Positions 25,455 through 37,814 of a stretch of 64,000 bases of DNA are shown piece after piece; within the stretch, counting starts at the first letter, position 1; each line of letters opens with the position of its first letter. Both the position numbers and the translations under genes were made by a program. This stretch comes from Coriaria nepalensis (lineage: Eukaryota; Streptophyta; Magnoliopsida; Cucurbitales; Coriariaceae), in contig CP114481.1 in assembly GCA_027186245.1 (NCBI GenBank), positions 5,626,501-5,690,500 of the forward strand. The letters run 5' to 3'. The notes under the pieces were generated by a model that saw only the letters and a program-made list of their open reading frames with translations, searched no databases and was not told the DNA's origin.

Positions 25455-26900
25455 AATAATTTAAGATGAAAAATATTCATTAGATTTTGGTGTCCGAGCA
25501 AGTAGAACTAATAGATCCCCTCAACAATGAATAAAATAATTTAATTTATTTATATAAATGATAATACGTACTCAGTATTTCAGAATAAAATATGATTTCG
25601 GCATGACTATTAACTCAGAAGTGCATACTCATATCAAAATCACATTTCGGTATGAGATACAGTTACATATAAATAATAGAAATCACAACAAATCTACAGA
25701 TTTCAAGCTTAGACTTAAACTCAAAATCATTTACCAATTTCGTAAAATTCAAGACATACCATGTAATTTTCATATTATGTAGATCAAGTTTGGTTATCCT
25801 CCATGCTGCAAAAGGGAGAGAAGAGAACGAGAGCGAGAGCAAGAGCAGTGATGATACCAAGAGAAAGAGAGCAGGAGCATAGGTGTTAGTGAGAGAACGA
25901 GAGAGCGGGAGAACGAGAGAGCAGGAGAACGAGAGTAGAGAGAAAGAGATAGAATGAGAGAGAGAAGATATCGGTTTGAAGATTTAGAGTTTGATGAAAC
26001 CAGTTTGGCGAAAGGAAATGAAGATATCAATTTATGTTTGATGAATGAGAATTAGTGAGTATTTTTTTATTTTATTTATTTATTTTTTGTCTTTTGTAAT
26101 ATATTCTTTTTTAATTTTGGGAAGGTAAAAAGTAAAAAAATAAATAAAAAGGAGGGTATTTAATAAAATAATTATTAAAGAAATGGTAAATTCTAAAATA
26201 AACTCTTAGTGCAAATAACCCCAAAATTTGTAATTCAAGAATTTTTTTTAAGAATAGATTTATACCCTCAAGAGTTGAAAGAAACTAAAAATTAACCTCT
26301 AAAACTTCACATAATTATAATGAACCTCAAAAATATTTTATAATTATAATGAGTTTTTAAAAATTAAATTTAAATTATAATGAATAACCAAAAATTATAT
26401 AACCATAATAAATACTCAAAATTCATACCAAAATTAAAATAAAGCCCAATTTTTTCAACAGTTCAGTTCCTAACCATTAACCTAATCCAATACAATCTGA
26501 TATGTCCCATAAGTTTAAAAAATGAATTGGTTTTCGGATGGGAAAAGCTTGATCACTTCTTTGGCTATTGAGAACTCTGCTTATTTGCTAATGACCCATT
26601 AACTAATCTAAATCGATTTCATTTATTCTTTATCCTAATTTTTAAATTCTTATAATCTTTTCCTAAACAACCTCACAATTAAAATCGATCAAATTGATCC
26701 AATTTCCTTGCCTAAAGAAATAGGAACAAACCCTCTAGGTTATATATTCTTCTTGCGAAGAACGCGGATCAAAGATTTGGGTTCATATTCCTTTTCACGA
26801 AGAACACGAACCCAATATTTGGGTATGTGTTGTTTTTCACGACTAACAATCAAACCTAGATCTAACTGATGAAAAAAAATCAAGAAGCTCACCTCCATTG
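25455..26900. repeat. Duplicated flank P, copy 2
   Basis: Second copy of the block at 12735-14196, collinear throughout. It ends near ctcacctccattgttgatg and joins directly to the inside of an Athila LTR. The end of P and the first third of the LTR found in copy 1 are missing here. Confidence 0.85.
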
Positions 26901-27941
26901 TTGATGGGGAGAGGGCAGCGCAATGGAGAGCAGAAGAACATAGGGAAAAAAAAAGAAGAAAGAGACAGGGAGATTCAGCAAAAGTGGCAGGAGACAATAA
27001 AAGGGAATAAAAAGCTTCATTTTTTCTTGGGCATCAATCGCAATAGAGATTTTCTTTATTCTCTTCTTTTTTATTTATTTATTTTCTTTCATGGATTCAA
27101 TTTTGATTTTAATTACTATGAGTAGGTAATTTTCTTTTTGGTTGAGGATGATTTCAAAGCCCTAGATATGATTTTTGATTAATTAATTTAGAATTAGTTT
27201 TCAACACTATTGAATTTGTTATGTCCTATTGTCTATAGTACTTATGAATTGTTATCATATTTATATACGGTGCGTAACTAGATAAATAAGATAGTTATTG
27301 GATTGATAGTTTATGTTTTTGATTCCTTTTGTCAAAATTCCTAAAGATAAGTAGTATAATATTTTCAATATTTATCAGATACTTATGAGGTATACCTCAA
27401 GATAAATGAACTTCGCCTGTATGTTTGTTTCTTGATTTAACTTATCTTTCTTGTTTGATTGCTTCTATTAAATGAAATAGATTAAGTAAAGAGCTTATCT
27501 TACTTAATAAACAAGTAAGAAAAGATCGAAATAATTGAGTTTTCGATTACTTTAGGGTTATTAAATTTAAAAAAAGAATGAAATATAATTTTAATTAATT
27601 AATTGAATTTTATATTTAATGGTAGAGAATAATTCATTGACCAACATTTTTCATTAATATCAATCTTTTAATTTTTTCATTTAAATTTTAGTCAATTGAT
27701 TTTCTTTTCTCTATTTTATTTATCTATCCAACCCAAATCCCTCAAATTTTGAGTCGTATTTTTAGTATCTATTTAATTAGGATTAGTTAAGTTTTTTAAT
27801 TAATTTTAATTAAGACAGTTTAGTTAAGTTGATAGCTTATAAATTAATAATACTTTTTTGTGAGAAAGACCCTTGCTTCCTATACTTTGCAACAACACAA
27901 TTTTAAGCAATAAATTAATTTGTGTAATTTACCTCATATCA
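26901..27941 (+). repeat. 5'-truncated Athila LTR
   Basis: Matches the LTRs at 14525-15785 and 22990-24036 from the AG-rich tract to the ATATCA end, but lacks about the first 330 bases. No polymerase follows. Together with the next block it looks like a solo LTR left after recombination between two LTRs. Confidence 0.8.
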
Positions 27942-28285
27942 ATTTTGGTATCGTGTCGCGGAGATTATTTTCTATAATCTATTAGTTATTTATTTATTTT
28001 TTGTTTAGTATTTAACTTTTTAATTTTTTTTCTTTTCAGGTAGCTATTTTATGCATAAAAAAGAATTAGAAACTTTTGAGGCACCGAAAATTATCTACCA
28101 TCAGTTCCCACTTCACTTAAGTCTTCTCGTTCATCAAGTAATTCTGAACCGGAGCAGAAAATTATGACTGTATCCAATTTTACACTTAATCAATTAATGA
28201 CACCGATTATAAAACAACATCATTTATGCATTAAGTACCCTCAACTCGAGATTACTTTTGAGCTTAAATCAAGTTTAATCCATCT
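27942..28285 (+). repeat. Third Athila leader and gag 5' fragment
   Basis: A very decayed primer-binding site, a leader with the ttttcaggtag phrase, and gag start landmarks (cttctcgttcatcaagt) end at the same truncation point as 24436. The shared break shows that units 1 and 2 descend from one arrangement. Confidence 0.8.
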
Positions 28286-29055
28286 TTCATCATATTAGTC
28301 TTAACCCTCAATCTATTAACTTTTACAGATATTTGTTAAATCTGACTTGACTCAACCCCATTCAACAAAAAATAATAAAAACATTAAATTGAATCCTCTC
28401 AACTCAATTTTCAATTATTTTTTCACTAGAAAATCTTGTTTTCTTATATTTTTAACCCAAGATATATTTATTTATTTTCATTTTTCCTCAACCACCGCCA
28501 TTACTAGCATCTGAAAATCCACCGCAACAATAATTACCCCTAAACCCGAGCATAGTTACCACCGTCAAAATATTTATAAATCATTAGTTTTAATATAAAT
28601 TGATTTTATTTTTGTTTTATACCCTAATATTTTATTTGTTCAAAATTTATGCGAAACCATTAGAAAACATTTGTCTTCATGAACACCGACATCACATACT
28701 TGTCGCCATCGCTAGCATTTCCTCTGCAGTCTCTCTCTCTTTTTCTCTCTAGAATTTGGGGCTCGAAGCTGTAGATTGAATTTGACTCCAAATCGGGATC
28801 GATGTGGAGCTGTGACCTTGGTTATGATGTTTGATTTGGTGCGGGAACGGGTGACCATTGATAGCGTTTGCCAGAGACAGAGGTGTTGGGTGATGGTAGG
28901 AGTTATTGGGTCGTTTGGGAGAAATTCAAAATAAATAAAGTATTTGTGGATGAAAATAAAATTAATTTGTCTTTTGAGTTAAAAGTATAAGAAAACAATA
29001 TTTAGAGTGAAAAAAATATTGAAATTTGAATTGGGGTTCAATTTAGTATTATCGG
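28286..29055. repeat. Duplicated flank X, copy 2
   Basis: Second copy of 24437-25215. Homology ends near 29055, after which the sequence has no counterpart in the window. Confidence 0.85.
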
Positions 29056-30059
29056 GTTGTAATATTACTAATTTTGTTTTGTTGTTTTGTTTCTTTATTT
29101 ATTTTTCCCTTGTAGTATTAGTTTTAGATTTTGGGGGTTTTGTTTGTAAAAGGATGATTGTTAGATATATAATTTTTGTAAAGGTTTATTTCTTAAATTT
29201 AAAATATTTAAAATTAGTTTTTTAAATAATTTTTAAAATTTAAAAAATATAATCTTAACGGTTAAATATATATACTCTTTATTTATTTTAAATTTATTTA
29301 AAGAATATTTATTTATAATAATTCATCTTATTTTAAATTTTAACTTTATATAATAAAATCTTCTTTTTTTAACTAAATAAAATAAAATTTTCTCTATTTC
29401 TCTATTATTAAATTCGAAATTTGCTCTACCTTAATTTTGTGGCTCCGCCGTCATATCTCTCTCAAATCCAAATTGTGATCCGGTAGTGAATTCAAACTGA
29501 GAGAGAGCATGGCGGCAGCACTGGTGGCCGTAGTGACTCAAATTGTTTGGAAGTCTTTGGAAAGATGCAAGAAAAGAAAATTGTTAAGTTATTAGATGGT
29601 TAAATTAAATACAAGTCAAATTTTAATGGCTACGCTATTATGAAAGTTTAGATCGAGTCAGATTAACGAATCATCCGTCTAAAATTAATGAAAAGTGTAA
29701 ATTATTTTTATTTTCATAAGTTTTTGAGATTTTGAACTTATTTTTAAAAAATATTGGGCAAACCTAATAAGATTGAATTTATGGGCACGAATTCGAATTC
29801 TAGCTCGCCCTTATTAGTTATTAATATTACTGTTGTTGTTTGTTTTTTTTTTTTCTTTCATTTAAATTTGATTACAAATAATTTAGTATTCTCGTCAAAC
29901 GTAGGACTGCAATTTTCTAGATGGTCAAACATTAATCCACCTCAGTTGATGCGATTTTATCATGTACGTGCTGCACATTTTGCGTAATGACTCGCTCTAT
30001 TGACTTTCATATCACACTAATTATAATTCTTATCCTCCCCGTTGCCTTTGTTCATTGGT
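29056..30059. other. Non-coding AT-rich DNA, no gene seen
   Basis: No exon or domain was recognised. Short frames at 29007-29225 and 29754-29987 are low-complexity. Confidence 0.5.
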
Positions 30060-31650
30060 TGCATTAGGATAATCTCATTCATTTCGCCTTATTTGGTTTG
30101 GTTTCTGCTGCCATCATGCTATAGCCTCGACTCCCACTGTTGCCATTCCATGGACGACACTCTTTCATCTCTATGCCAATCATTTCCGAATTCGCGTAAT
30201 ATAAATTAAAGATGATCTCTCTTTACTTACCCTTGAGAATCAATCTGTTTCTAAATTTCTTTAGACCATCCGAGCAAAAATTGACGAGTTGGCAACCATT
30301 GATCATCCTCACTCGAATGATGATATAACTCTTTACATCCTCAATGGTTTAGGTGCTACATATCGCAATATTACCGAACCGATTCGTGCTCGTAGGACAC
30401 CATACAATTTGAAGAGCTGCATGATCTACTTGTAGCCCATTAGGCTTATCTCAAGTGCCTTAACATCACTGCAGCTTCCCTAGTTGCAACGGCTAATGTC
30501 AACTCCCGAGACTACACATCTCGCCCATGTATGAATAAAGTTTTTTCTTTTCATTCTCATAATTCTAATCTCTCTCATAGTCGTGGTCGGAACTATAACT
30601 GTGATGCAGCATCCTCTCATGATTGAGATCATCCTAACATTAATTTTCAATGGTGTGGGATTCGCGGTCACACTATTGATGTGTGTCGTAAACTTCAAGC
30701 TACAACTATCTCAACCACCACTGCTCCTACTATAAATCGGGATGACTCGCTGTGGCTCTTGGATTCAAGGGCCTCTCACAATATTACTGTGGACCTAGAG
30801 AATCGGTCTATCCATTTCGAGTATGATGGAACTGATGACGTTCGAATTGCTGATGGTATAGATTTGAAAATTTCGCATATTAGTTCTTCAACACTTTGTT
30901 CTTGAATTTTATCTTTATCATTTTCTTGTTAAGGATCAAATAACTGAGGCGCCTATACTTTTGCGGACCATGTGAAAATGTAATTTATTTACTTCGACCA
31001 CTTACCTCCACCCCTACAGCTTCACCTGGTGATAGAGTTCTGCTTTCAAGCTGACATCAATGCCTTGGCCATCCATCCTTAGAAATTAGTTCTTCTCTTA
31101 TTAATAAGTATTTTTTACTAATTTCAAAAGAACAATCTTTATTCTATGATTTGCATTACTTGTAACTCGAATAAAAGTCGACGATTGGCCTTTTGGGATA
31201 CCTCTCTCTTTAGCTCTCATCCGCTGCAATTTATCTATGGTGATGTTTGGGGTCATAGTCAGGTTTCTCCATTTAAGGGCCATCATTTCTATTTGTTATT
31301 GGTTGATCATTTTACCAAATACTCTTGATTTTTTCCGTTATATTCAAAATCACAGGTTGCAGATATCTTTCCCCATTTCAAAATATTCCAGTTGAAACTC
31401 ACTTTTGTCATAAAGTCCAAAAATTTTACAGTGACAATGATGGAGAATTTAATGCCCTCCGACACTTTCTCAATAAAAATGGCATTAGTTAGTTCACAAC
31501 AACTCCTCACATGCTTAAGCAAAATGGCATAGTTGAATGCAATAATCAACAAGTGATTACTACTAGGCTTACTCTTTTCTCAATCAAGCCCATCTTCTAT
31601 GTCCTCCATGTCTTTTTCTTGGCTACTCATTTTCTCATAGTGCCTACAAA
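30060..31650 (+). pseudogene. Broken Ty1/copia gag-protease-integrase
   Basis: A copia gag of the UBN2 type is readable at about 30240-30430 (IDELATIDHPHSNDDITLYI, NGLGATYRNI), then a protease start at about 30750 with WLLDSRASHNIT. The catalytic DSG/A motif reads DSRA there. Integrase follows with FIYGDVWGHSQVSPFKGHHF (31226-31290) and LLVDHFTKYS, then frame shifts. Reverse transcriptase and both LTRs are absent or unrecognisable. It is an old truncated copy. Confidence 0.8.
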
Positions 31651-31659
31651 TGTTTAGAT

Positions 31660-33529
31660 CTCGACTCAAAGTGGGTGTTTATGTAAACCCCTCATGTGTC
31701 AAATGCAGGTTCCTTAAAGCAGCTTAGTCATCACTTAGGAGTAGCCATCAAGACACGTAGCATGCACTTTTCATGATTACAGGCTAGATAACATGACTCA
31801 ATACTGTAACGTCCACCCTACTAGCTATTTATCTAGGGGCAATCATGGATAGCTAGTAGGTGCATTACTTTCTTTTTTTTTACTTGAAATTCTTTTGTTT
31901 GCAAAAATAGCGTAAAAATTTGAACTTTTCATATGATATTGCAGAAGTCTTTATCATAGGGAATTAATCCCAAAAACTTTTGAAACAAACTTCATTCTTT
32001 TTCCCAAAATATATATATTTGTATACAAGGATAAGTTCTCTAGAAGATTCTTCAGTTATACCATTTTCATAAGTCGTGTCCCATATGTACAATCTCATGG
32101 GGTTGACCTCATTCATTTGCCCAGACTTTAAACTACCACTTTACCTTTGTGATTCCCTACAACATAAGATAAGCATCTGTGAGCTAAAATCTCAGTAAAT
32201 ATAAAGTCCTACTTACATATCCTAATCCTTTAATGACTACTTTAAATTAATACCTTTGTAACTTATTTGAATGATTCCTTATCCTTTTATATGCTTGGGG
32301 GCCTTGAGGATACTACCGTCGACAATTCAATTGATATCTAATCAGCAGTCTACTTATGACTGTTGCAACGATCTGCTTACGACATTTTCTTTTAGAATTA
32401 TATAAGGTCTTTTATGATCGACAAGCAATCTTTCTTTTGACCTGACAACACCTCCCTTTAATGTTATGCATATGCATGCTCATGATCTTCATTTCATTTA
32501 GCATAGCATTAACTCCTAGTATGAACATATGCAACTAATCGTAGCATGCTAAGTTTGTACTATCGTTAAACCATCATACTATACTAGTTCATTTCATCAT
32601 ACTAGTCATAATCTTACTTATAACATGGTAGTAATATCATTTCATTTCTACGTAATGTGCTATCATCATAATCCTAACATAGATATAACCCTTGCAGAAA
32701 ATATTCATCTCTTCCTTGCCATCACTTCTTCCAGCAGCAGTCTTGTCTTTTTTCTCGAGGTCATCCCTATTTATGTATTTTATAGTTCTCTTGTGTACTA
32801 CTTGACCCCAAGGATAGCTGTTGAAGAATTCTAAGTCTAAGACCATAGAGAGGTAACTGTTCTCAAAGTAATTCTTCTTTAATGTACCTAATAGGCCAAA
32901 CACCAAGAAGTAGATGAGAGCTAATTGGCCTTCTCTTATGCAACCTTCACCCTTTGACTATCGTCTTCACTTATGTTGCTTATACAGAGTTTTGTGAACA
33001 TGTCCATGAAGTCGCCGCATTTAAATTTTAGTTTGCCCCAATATATTTCTCATTGAGTTCCCTATTATTCAACATTCTACTAGGAATGGTTGGGCTGTCG
33101 TGACTCTTCAGTCTGGTAATTAGAGCAAATTCATATTGCAAGTATGAGAGAGGATGACTATTGATGGAGAACCATGCCTCATACTTCTTTAGGGTTCGAA
33201 CTAGACGAAGTATGAAGGCAAAGGTTAACTGACCTGAAAAAAATAGTTCTGGATCCACATCCAAGCCCAAAGCATGATGCCTTGAACATTCCCACCTCTT
33301 TTGCATTCAACTTCTCCTTAATATACTTAATCACCTCACGCAGTCTTGATCACAAAGTAATTGTGCAACTAGAATGACGATCATGACTGAAGATTGATTC
33401 TAGTTGAGGTACCTCTTGCCTCTAAAAAATAAACAAAAAATAATAATGAATTACACAATAAATTAAATAGTAAATAATTTAGTTGAAAACGAGATCAAAG
33501 ATCCCTAGATCAAGTTCTTGATATGAATT
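31660..33529. other. Non-coding DNA, probably LTR-derived in part
   Basis: A 12-bp inverted repeat (31817-31828 with 31849-31860) sits after tgtaacgtccacc, which resembles the start of a plant Ty3 LTR. The phrase ctgtgagctaaaatctcag near 32180 and the text around 32460-32640 could be more of it. No open frame of note and no family that I can name. Confidence 0.35.
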
Positions 33530-33920
33530 TCAATTCTGGGATCCTAGACTAAGTCCCTTGATATGAATTCCCATTTTGGAATTCCAGACCGAGTCCCTCG
33601 AATTGAATTCCCATTCTGAAATCTTAGAATGAAAACTTAGATTGTGTTCTCGGTCTGATATCCCAGACTGGGAACTCAAATCGAGCTTCCGGTTTGAGAT
33701 CTCAAATTGAAAACTCCAAATTGAGTTCACGGTCTAGAATCCCAGACCGAGAGATCGAGAATTCCATATCGAGTATCTCGGTCTGGAATCCCAAATCGAG
33801 CACTCGGTCTGGTATCCCAGATCAAGACTTGGTCTGGTATCCCAAATCGAGACTTGGTCTGGTATCCCAGATCGAGACCTCGGTCTGGTATTCTAGAATG
33901 CACATTCCAGTCTAAATTCC
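33530..33920. repeat. Minisatellite, 25-26 bp unit
   Basis: Repeats of CGGTCTGGTATCCCAGATCG plus about five bases. The GTCTGG starts lie at 33781, 33807, 33832, 33857 and 33883, giving periods of 26, 25, 25 and 26. To the left, units become more diverged and look like roughly 50-base pairs of units (ggaattccagaccgagtccc). The open frames on both strands here are artefacts of the repeat. Confidence 0.85.
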
Positions 33921-34214
33921 CAAAGAAGTTAGATGCTGATTGATTGGGTCCCAACTGTGAACTACTACTCATCAATACATTCCCAACTATTAATTAACTG
34001 ATTCCTATCAATTTCATTCCATCTACAAAAATAAATCATGTTTGAGACTCTCAATATTTTCAACCTCGCAACACATGTTTGGTCACCAATATTCAATATT
34101 CATTCATCAACCTCACAAACCAGACTTCAATATTCAACCTCACCAACAACTTAATTCAAGAGATAAGTAAAGTTACATAACTCATCATCATTAGACGTTG
34201 CATCCCTCGTGGCG

Positions 34215-34510
34215 GAGAGATGTCTTGATCGCAGACGTCGACTTGAAAGCATTTTTCTAAGGAAGAAAGGTTTTCGGTTTGGGAAAGAAGAAGACGATTT
34301 TGGTCTAGGAAGGATGATGAAGAACTTGGTCTGGGAAAGATGACCGTGAACTCGGTCTGTGAAGAAAGAAATTGAAATCGTTTATGAAAGGTAAAAGGTA
34401 TCGGTCTGGGAAGGGAGCTTGGTCTGTGAAGGAAGAAATTAAAATGATATAGGAAATGTTAAAGATATTAGTATGGGAAAGAAGCTCAGTCTGTGAAGAA
34501 GCTCAGTCTT
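34215..34510. repeat. Diverged GGTCTGGGAA repeat
   Basis: Short irregular copies of ggtctgggaa(g/a)ga and ggtctgtgaagaa alternate with spacers. The core GGTCTGG is shared with the minisatellite 300 bases upstream, so both may derive from one ancestral repeat. Confidence 0.55.
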
Positions 34511-35092
34511 GAAAAAATATAAAAAAGTCATGCTGAAAGTGATTTTTACGTTTTGTGTAAAAAGTTCTTAGTGTGTCAATTATCTTATATGGTTGCATGT
34601 ATCAGTTGTATAAGTTTTTGTATTAATACGAGTATAATTTAAGTTATTTTCATGTACCACGTATTTTAATTATTGAATTTATAAAGACAGCCGAAATTTA
34701 TATGCAAAAACAAATAAAGATGCCGAAACAATGATTAAATCCGTGCCCTTTGACACCTAGTTATGACTACTTTTTTTTTTGGGGGCCAGCAAGTATGATG
34801 AACACAAAATCAACTTCAATTAAAAGAAGGAAAAAAAAAAAGGCGGAAAAAAAAAAGAGATGCTTCTGAGCTTCTAGACTATTCCGTTTTCCATCTCATT
34901 TTTCTATTTCAGAGTAATGATATCATTCAATTTTTAGCCGCTTTCTCTTACCAGAAAGATAAAACTTGAAGGAAAAAAAAATGCCGTCCTCTTCTTTCAC
35001 CGTGCATTTTATAACTCTATATTAACTATATTAAGTGTTTATGGTTTATATATCTTCATCTTAAGGTACTTAGAAATTGAAAGGAAAAAAAA

Positions 35093-36400
35093 ATGGCGGA
35101 AACAGAAAATATTCCTCCATACTTTGTGTGTCCTATTTCACTCCAGATCATGAAAGATCCAGTCGTAACACCAGCGGGAATCACATATGATCGTGAAAGC
35201 ATAGAGAAATGGTTGTTAACATCTAAGGATACAACTTGTCCGGTTACAAAACAACCTTTGCCACGACACTCGACTCACTTGACACCAAATCACACTCTCT
35301 GTCGTCTAATTCAGTCATGGGCCGTTGCCAATTCAGGCCGAGGAGCACCTCTCGGGCAATTTTCTAGTTCCATACCATCTTTCAGCAAAACCCAGGTCCA
35401 AAAACTTGTTGCTGAACTAACTTCTTCTGTTAATTGTAGACACCTTGTTTTGTCTGAACATATCAGTAGCAATCAAACATATTACAAAAGCACTGGCGAT
35501 GCATTGAAGAAACTCGAAGCTCGTGCCATGGAAAATGAGAGCAGCAGGAGGTGTATGGAGGCGGTCGGTGTTGATAGAGAAATGGTTTCTCTCATTGTAG
35601 AATGTTTCAAACAAGGTGAAACTATTGGCCTTGAAGAAGCTTTGAGAATTCTTGACCTAATTTGGACTAGCACACAAACTCCATTTTCACAAGCTACTAA
35701 GCTTCTTCTACAAGAAAACTACATGTTCATTGATTCTCTCACATGGGTTTTAGGGTTTCGAATCGAAAATCATTTGGTTCTCAAAAGCCATGCGATAAAA
35801 GTGTTGAAAAGGCTGATCAATATTGCAAGCAAAAGTTTAGTAGATCGTTACTTGAAGCCTGAATTCTTCAAGAATATAATAAGGTTATTAAGAGAGAAAA
35901 AGATCTGTAAATCAACACTCAAATCAAGCTTGATAATTTTAATGGAGACATGTCTAGTGGGTAGAAATAGAAGCAGAATGGTTGAAGTTGGAGCAGTATT
36001 CGACCTGATTGAACTTGAGTTAGAGAACCGAGAAAAGAACATAAGTGAGATCATCTTCAACATTTTGGTGAATCTGTGTTCTTCAGCAGATGGAAGGGCT
36101 GAGCTTTTAAGGCATATGGGAAGTATTGCCTTGATTTCTAAAAGGTTACTTAGGGTTTCACCATTGGTAGATGAGAGATGTCTTCATTTATTTTTGTTGG
36201 TATCAAAGTTTTCAGGTAGAAATGAGGTCGTTTTAGAGATGTTAAGGGTAGGAGCAGTGTCTAAACTTGGCATGGTTTTGCAGGCGGATTGTGATTTTTA
36301 TCTCAAACAAAAAGCAAGGGAAATTCTAAGGTTACACTCCAATGTGTGGAGTAATTCCCCATGTATTTCTGTTTACTTGTTAACTAGAGACCCTAGATAA
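35093..36400 (+). CDS. PUB24: U-box E3 ubiquitin-protein ligase, PUB24-like
   Basis: U-box ligases pass ubiquitin from an E2 enzyme to substrates; the PUB22/23/24 group are cytosolic negative regulators of pattern-triggered immunity and stress signalling (family knowledge). The single 435-residue frame has an N-terminal U-box at about residues 7-82 (YFVCPISLQIMKDPVVTPAG, ITYDRESIEKWL, CPVTKQPLP, LTPNHTLCRLIQSW). ARM-type helical repeats fill about 100-420 (ESLTWVL-like block, SSLIILMETCLVGRNRSRM, VGAVFDLIELELENRE, ADGRAELLRHMGSIALISKR, LLRVSPLVDERCL). Length and lack of introns fit the group, and the central ARM motifs look closer to PUB24 than to PUB22/23. The start sits in a favourable context (aaaaaaATGGCG). 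TATA-like sequences occur near 35014 and 35045. No break is seen. The symbol is by similarity; orthology is not proven. Confidence 0.93.
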   Translation: MAETENIPPYFVCPISLQIMKDPVVTPAGITYDRESIEKWLLTSKDTTCPVTKQPLPRHSTHLTPNHTLCRLIQSWAVANSGRGAPLGQFSSSIPSFSKTQVQKLVAELTSSVNCRHLVLSEHISSNQTYYKSTGDALKKLEARAMENESSRRCMEAVGVDREMVSLIVECFKQGETIGLEEALRILDLIWTSTQTPFSQATKLLLQENYMFIDSLTWVLGFRIENHLVLKSHAIKVLKRLINIASKSLVDRYLKPEFFKNIIRLLREKKICKSTLKSSLIILMETCLVGRNRSRMVEVGAVFDLIELELENREKNISEIIFNILVNLCSSADGRAELLRHMGSIALISKRLLRVSPLVDERCLHLFLLVSKFSGRNEVVLEMLRVGAVSKLGMVLQADCDFYLKQKAREILRLHSNVWSNSPCISVYLLTRDPR

Positions 36401-37814
36401 CATTTCATTAATTACTATATATATACTTTATTTCTAAACACAGATAAAATCATCCGTATTAATGTAAGAAGGAGACATGTTTGTAAACAACAACTATAAT
36501 TAATTTGAAAGCAAATAAACAATAGTTATGTTTAGGTATAAAAACCAGTAAGTGAATCTAAGCTTCTATATGCATTCACAAGGAAAATGGACATTTTCTT
36601 AGCCTGCATGAGGGATCGATCCACTACATCTTATGAATGCACTTAGGACACGGAAATAATATTAGCGTACTTCACATTAGAAGGTATAAGGTAACATTTC
36701 GTTTAGCATTTGAAATTTTATTTTTGTATTTAAATCTATGATTGAATACGAGATTAGAGCTGGTTAGCACCCAAGTACTAATGAAGTCGTCTTTCTGCTG
36801 TGTTGACTGTTTTGGCCTGTTTTTATATCTTATATATATATATATAAATATTGGGAATTGGGGAATTGAATCGTAAACAAAACTAAATATAAATGTTCAT
36901 GACCCCTTTTCCCTTTCTTTGACTGTTGAATGATATGATTATTCCACGCACGACCACCGTCTGTAAGGAATAGAAAAGGTCAAAATTAACGCAAAATGTG
37001 CAAGGAGTATAATCATTCGAATTTTGATTAGTTTTACTCCTATTTAAGATGAAACGATCATTTGGCAAATAGTGAAGATACAGTTAAATTAAATATGTTA
37101 CGGAACATTAAAAATATATATAAATATATGAAATTTTATTCCCGTATGTAGCAGGGCGGAGCAGGATAGTTATTTAGGGTGTGAAAAAAAGAATATTATA
37201 ATATATTTATAATTTATAATATTTTAAATGGTTAAAAATTATTTTATAAGAAATTTATAGATATTTAGTTTTTATTTAAAAGAGTTTCAAAATAATAGTA
37301 GAATTAATCATAAAAATAGGTATAAATAAATTTTAATTTATAATAATTATAAATAATACTCATTAAGTTGAGTCATATTATATTATAAATAAAATTTTAG
37401 TTATTTATATTATAAAATACTAAAAATATTTAGAGAAATTAAAAAAAAAAATCATCTAAGTATGATTGAGATTTTGTTTATTTAAAGTTTATTATGGGAA
37501 AAGGTCGAGATTTTGATTATTCGAAGCTTATTATGGAAAGAGAAAAAATCAAAATGATTATATTGGACCCAAAAAAAACAAAATATCGATAAATTAATAA
37601 TTTTAATTAAATAATAATATTTTTATCTCAATTTAATAATAATATATTAAATTTTTTTGATAATTTAATATTTTACTAAATTAATAAATTTTCTTGATAC
37701 TAATAATATTATTTTATCGAAATTTTACTATATTAAAAATATTATTTAGCATGTGTTCCTAAGCCATGATAACTTTTTCTTAATTATTACTCAAATTGAT
37801 TATAATTTATTTAT
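36401..37814. other. 3' flank of the U-box gene and AT-rich DNA
   Basis: No gene seen. A TA run lies at about 36825-36850, followed by very AT-rich sequence without recognisable domains. Confidence 0.5.

Noticed and set aside
25794..26030. Ser/Leu-rich frame on the minus strand
   Set aside because: Comes from the GAGA-rich stretch of flank P and has no counterpart frame in copy 1.
33530..33975. Frames of 66-82 residues with repeated IPD/WYPKS units
   Set aside because: They exist on both strands and follow the 25-26 bp minisatellite period; a repeat artefact.
35417..36063. Minus-strand frames of 63-71 residues
   Set aside because: Shadows of the intact U-box gene on the plus strand.
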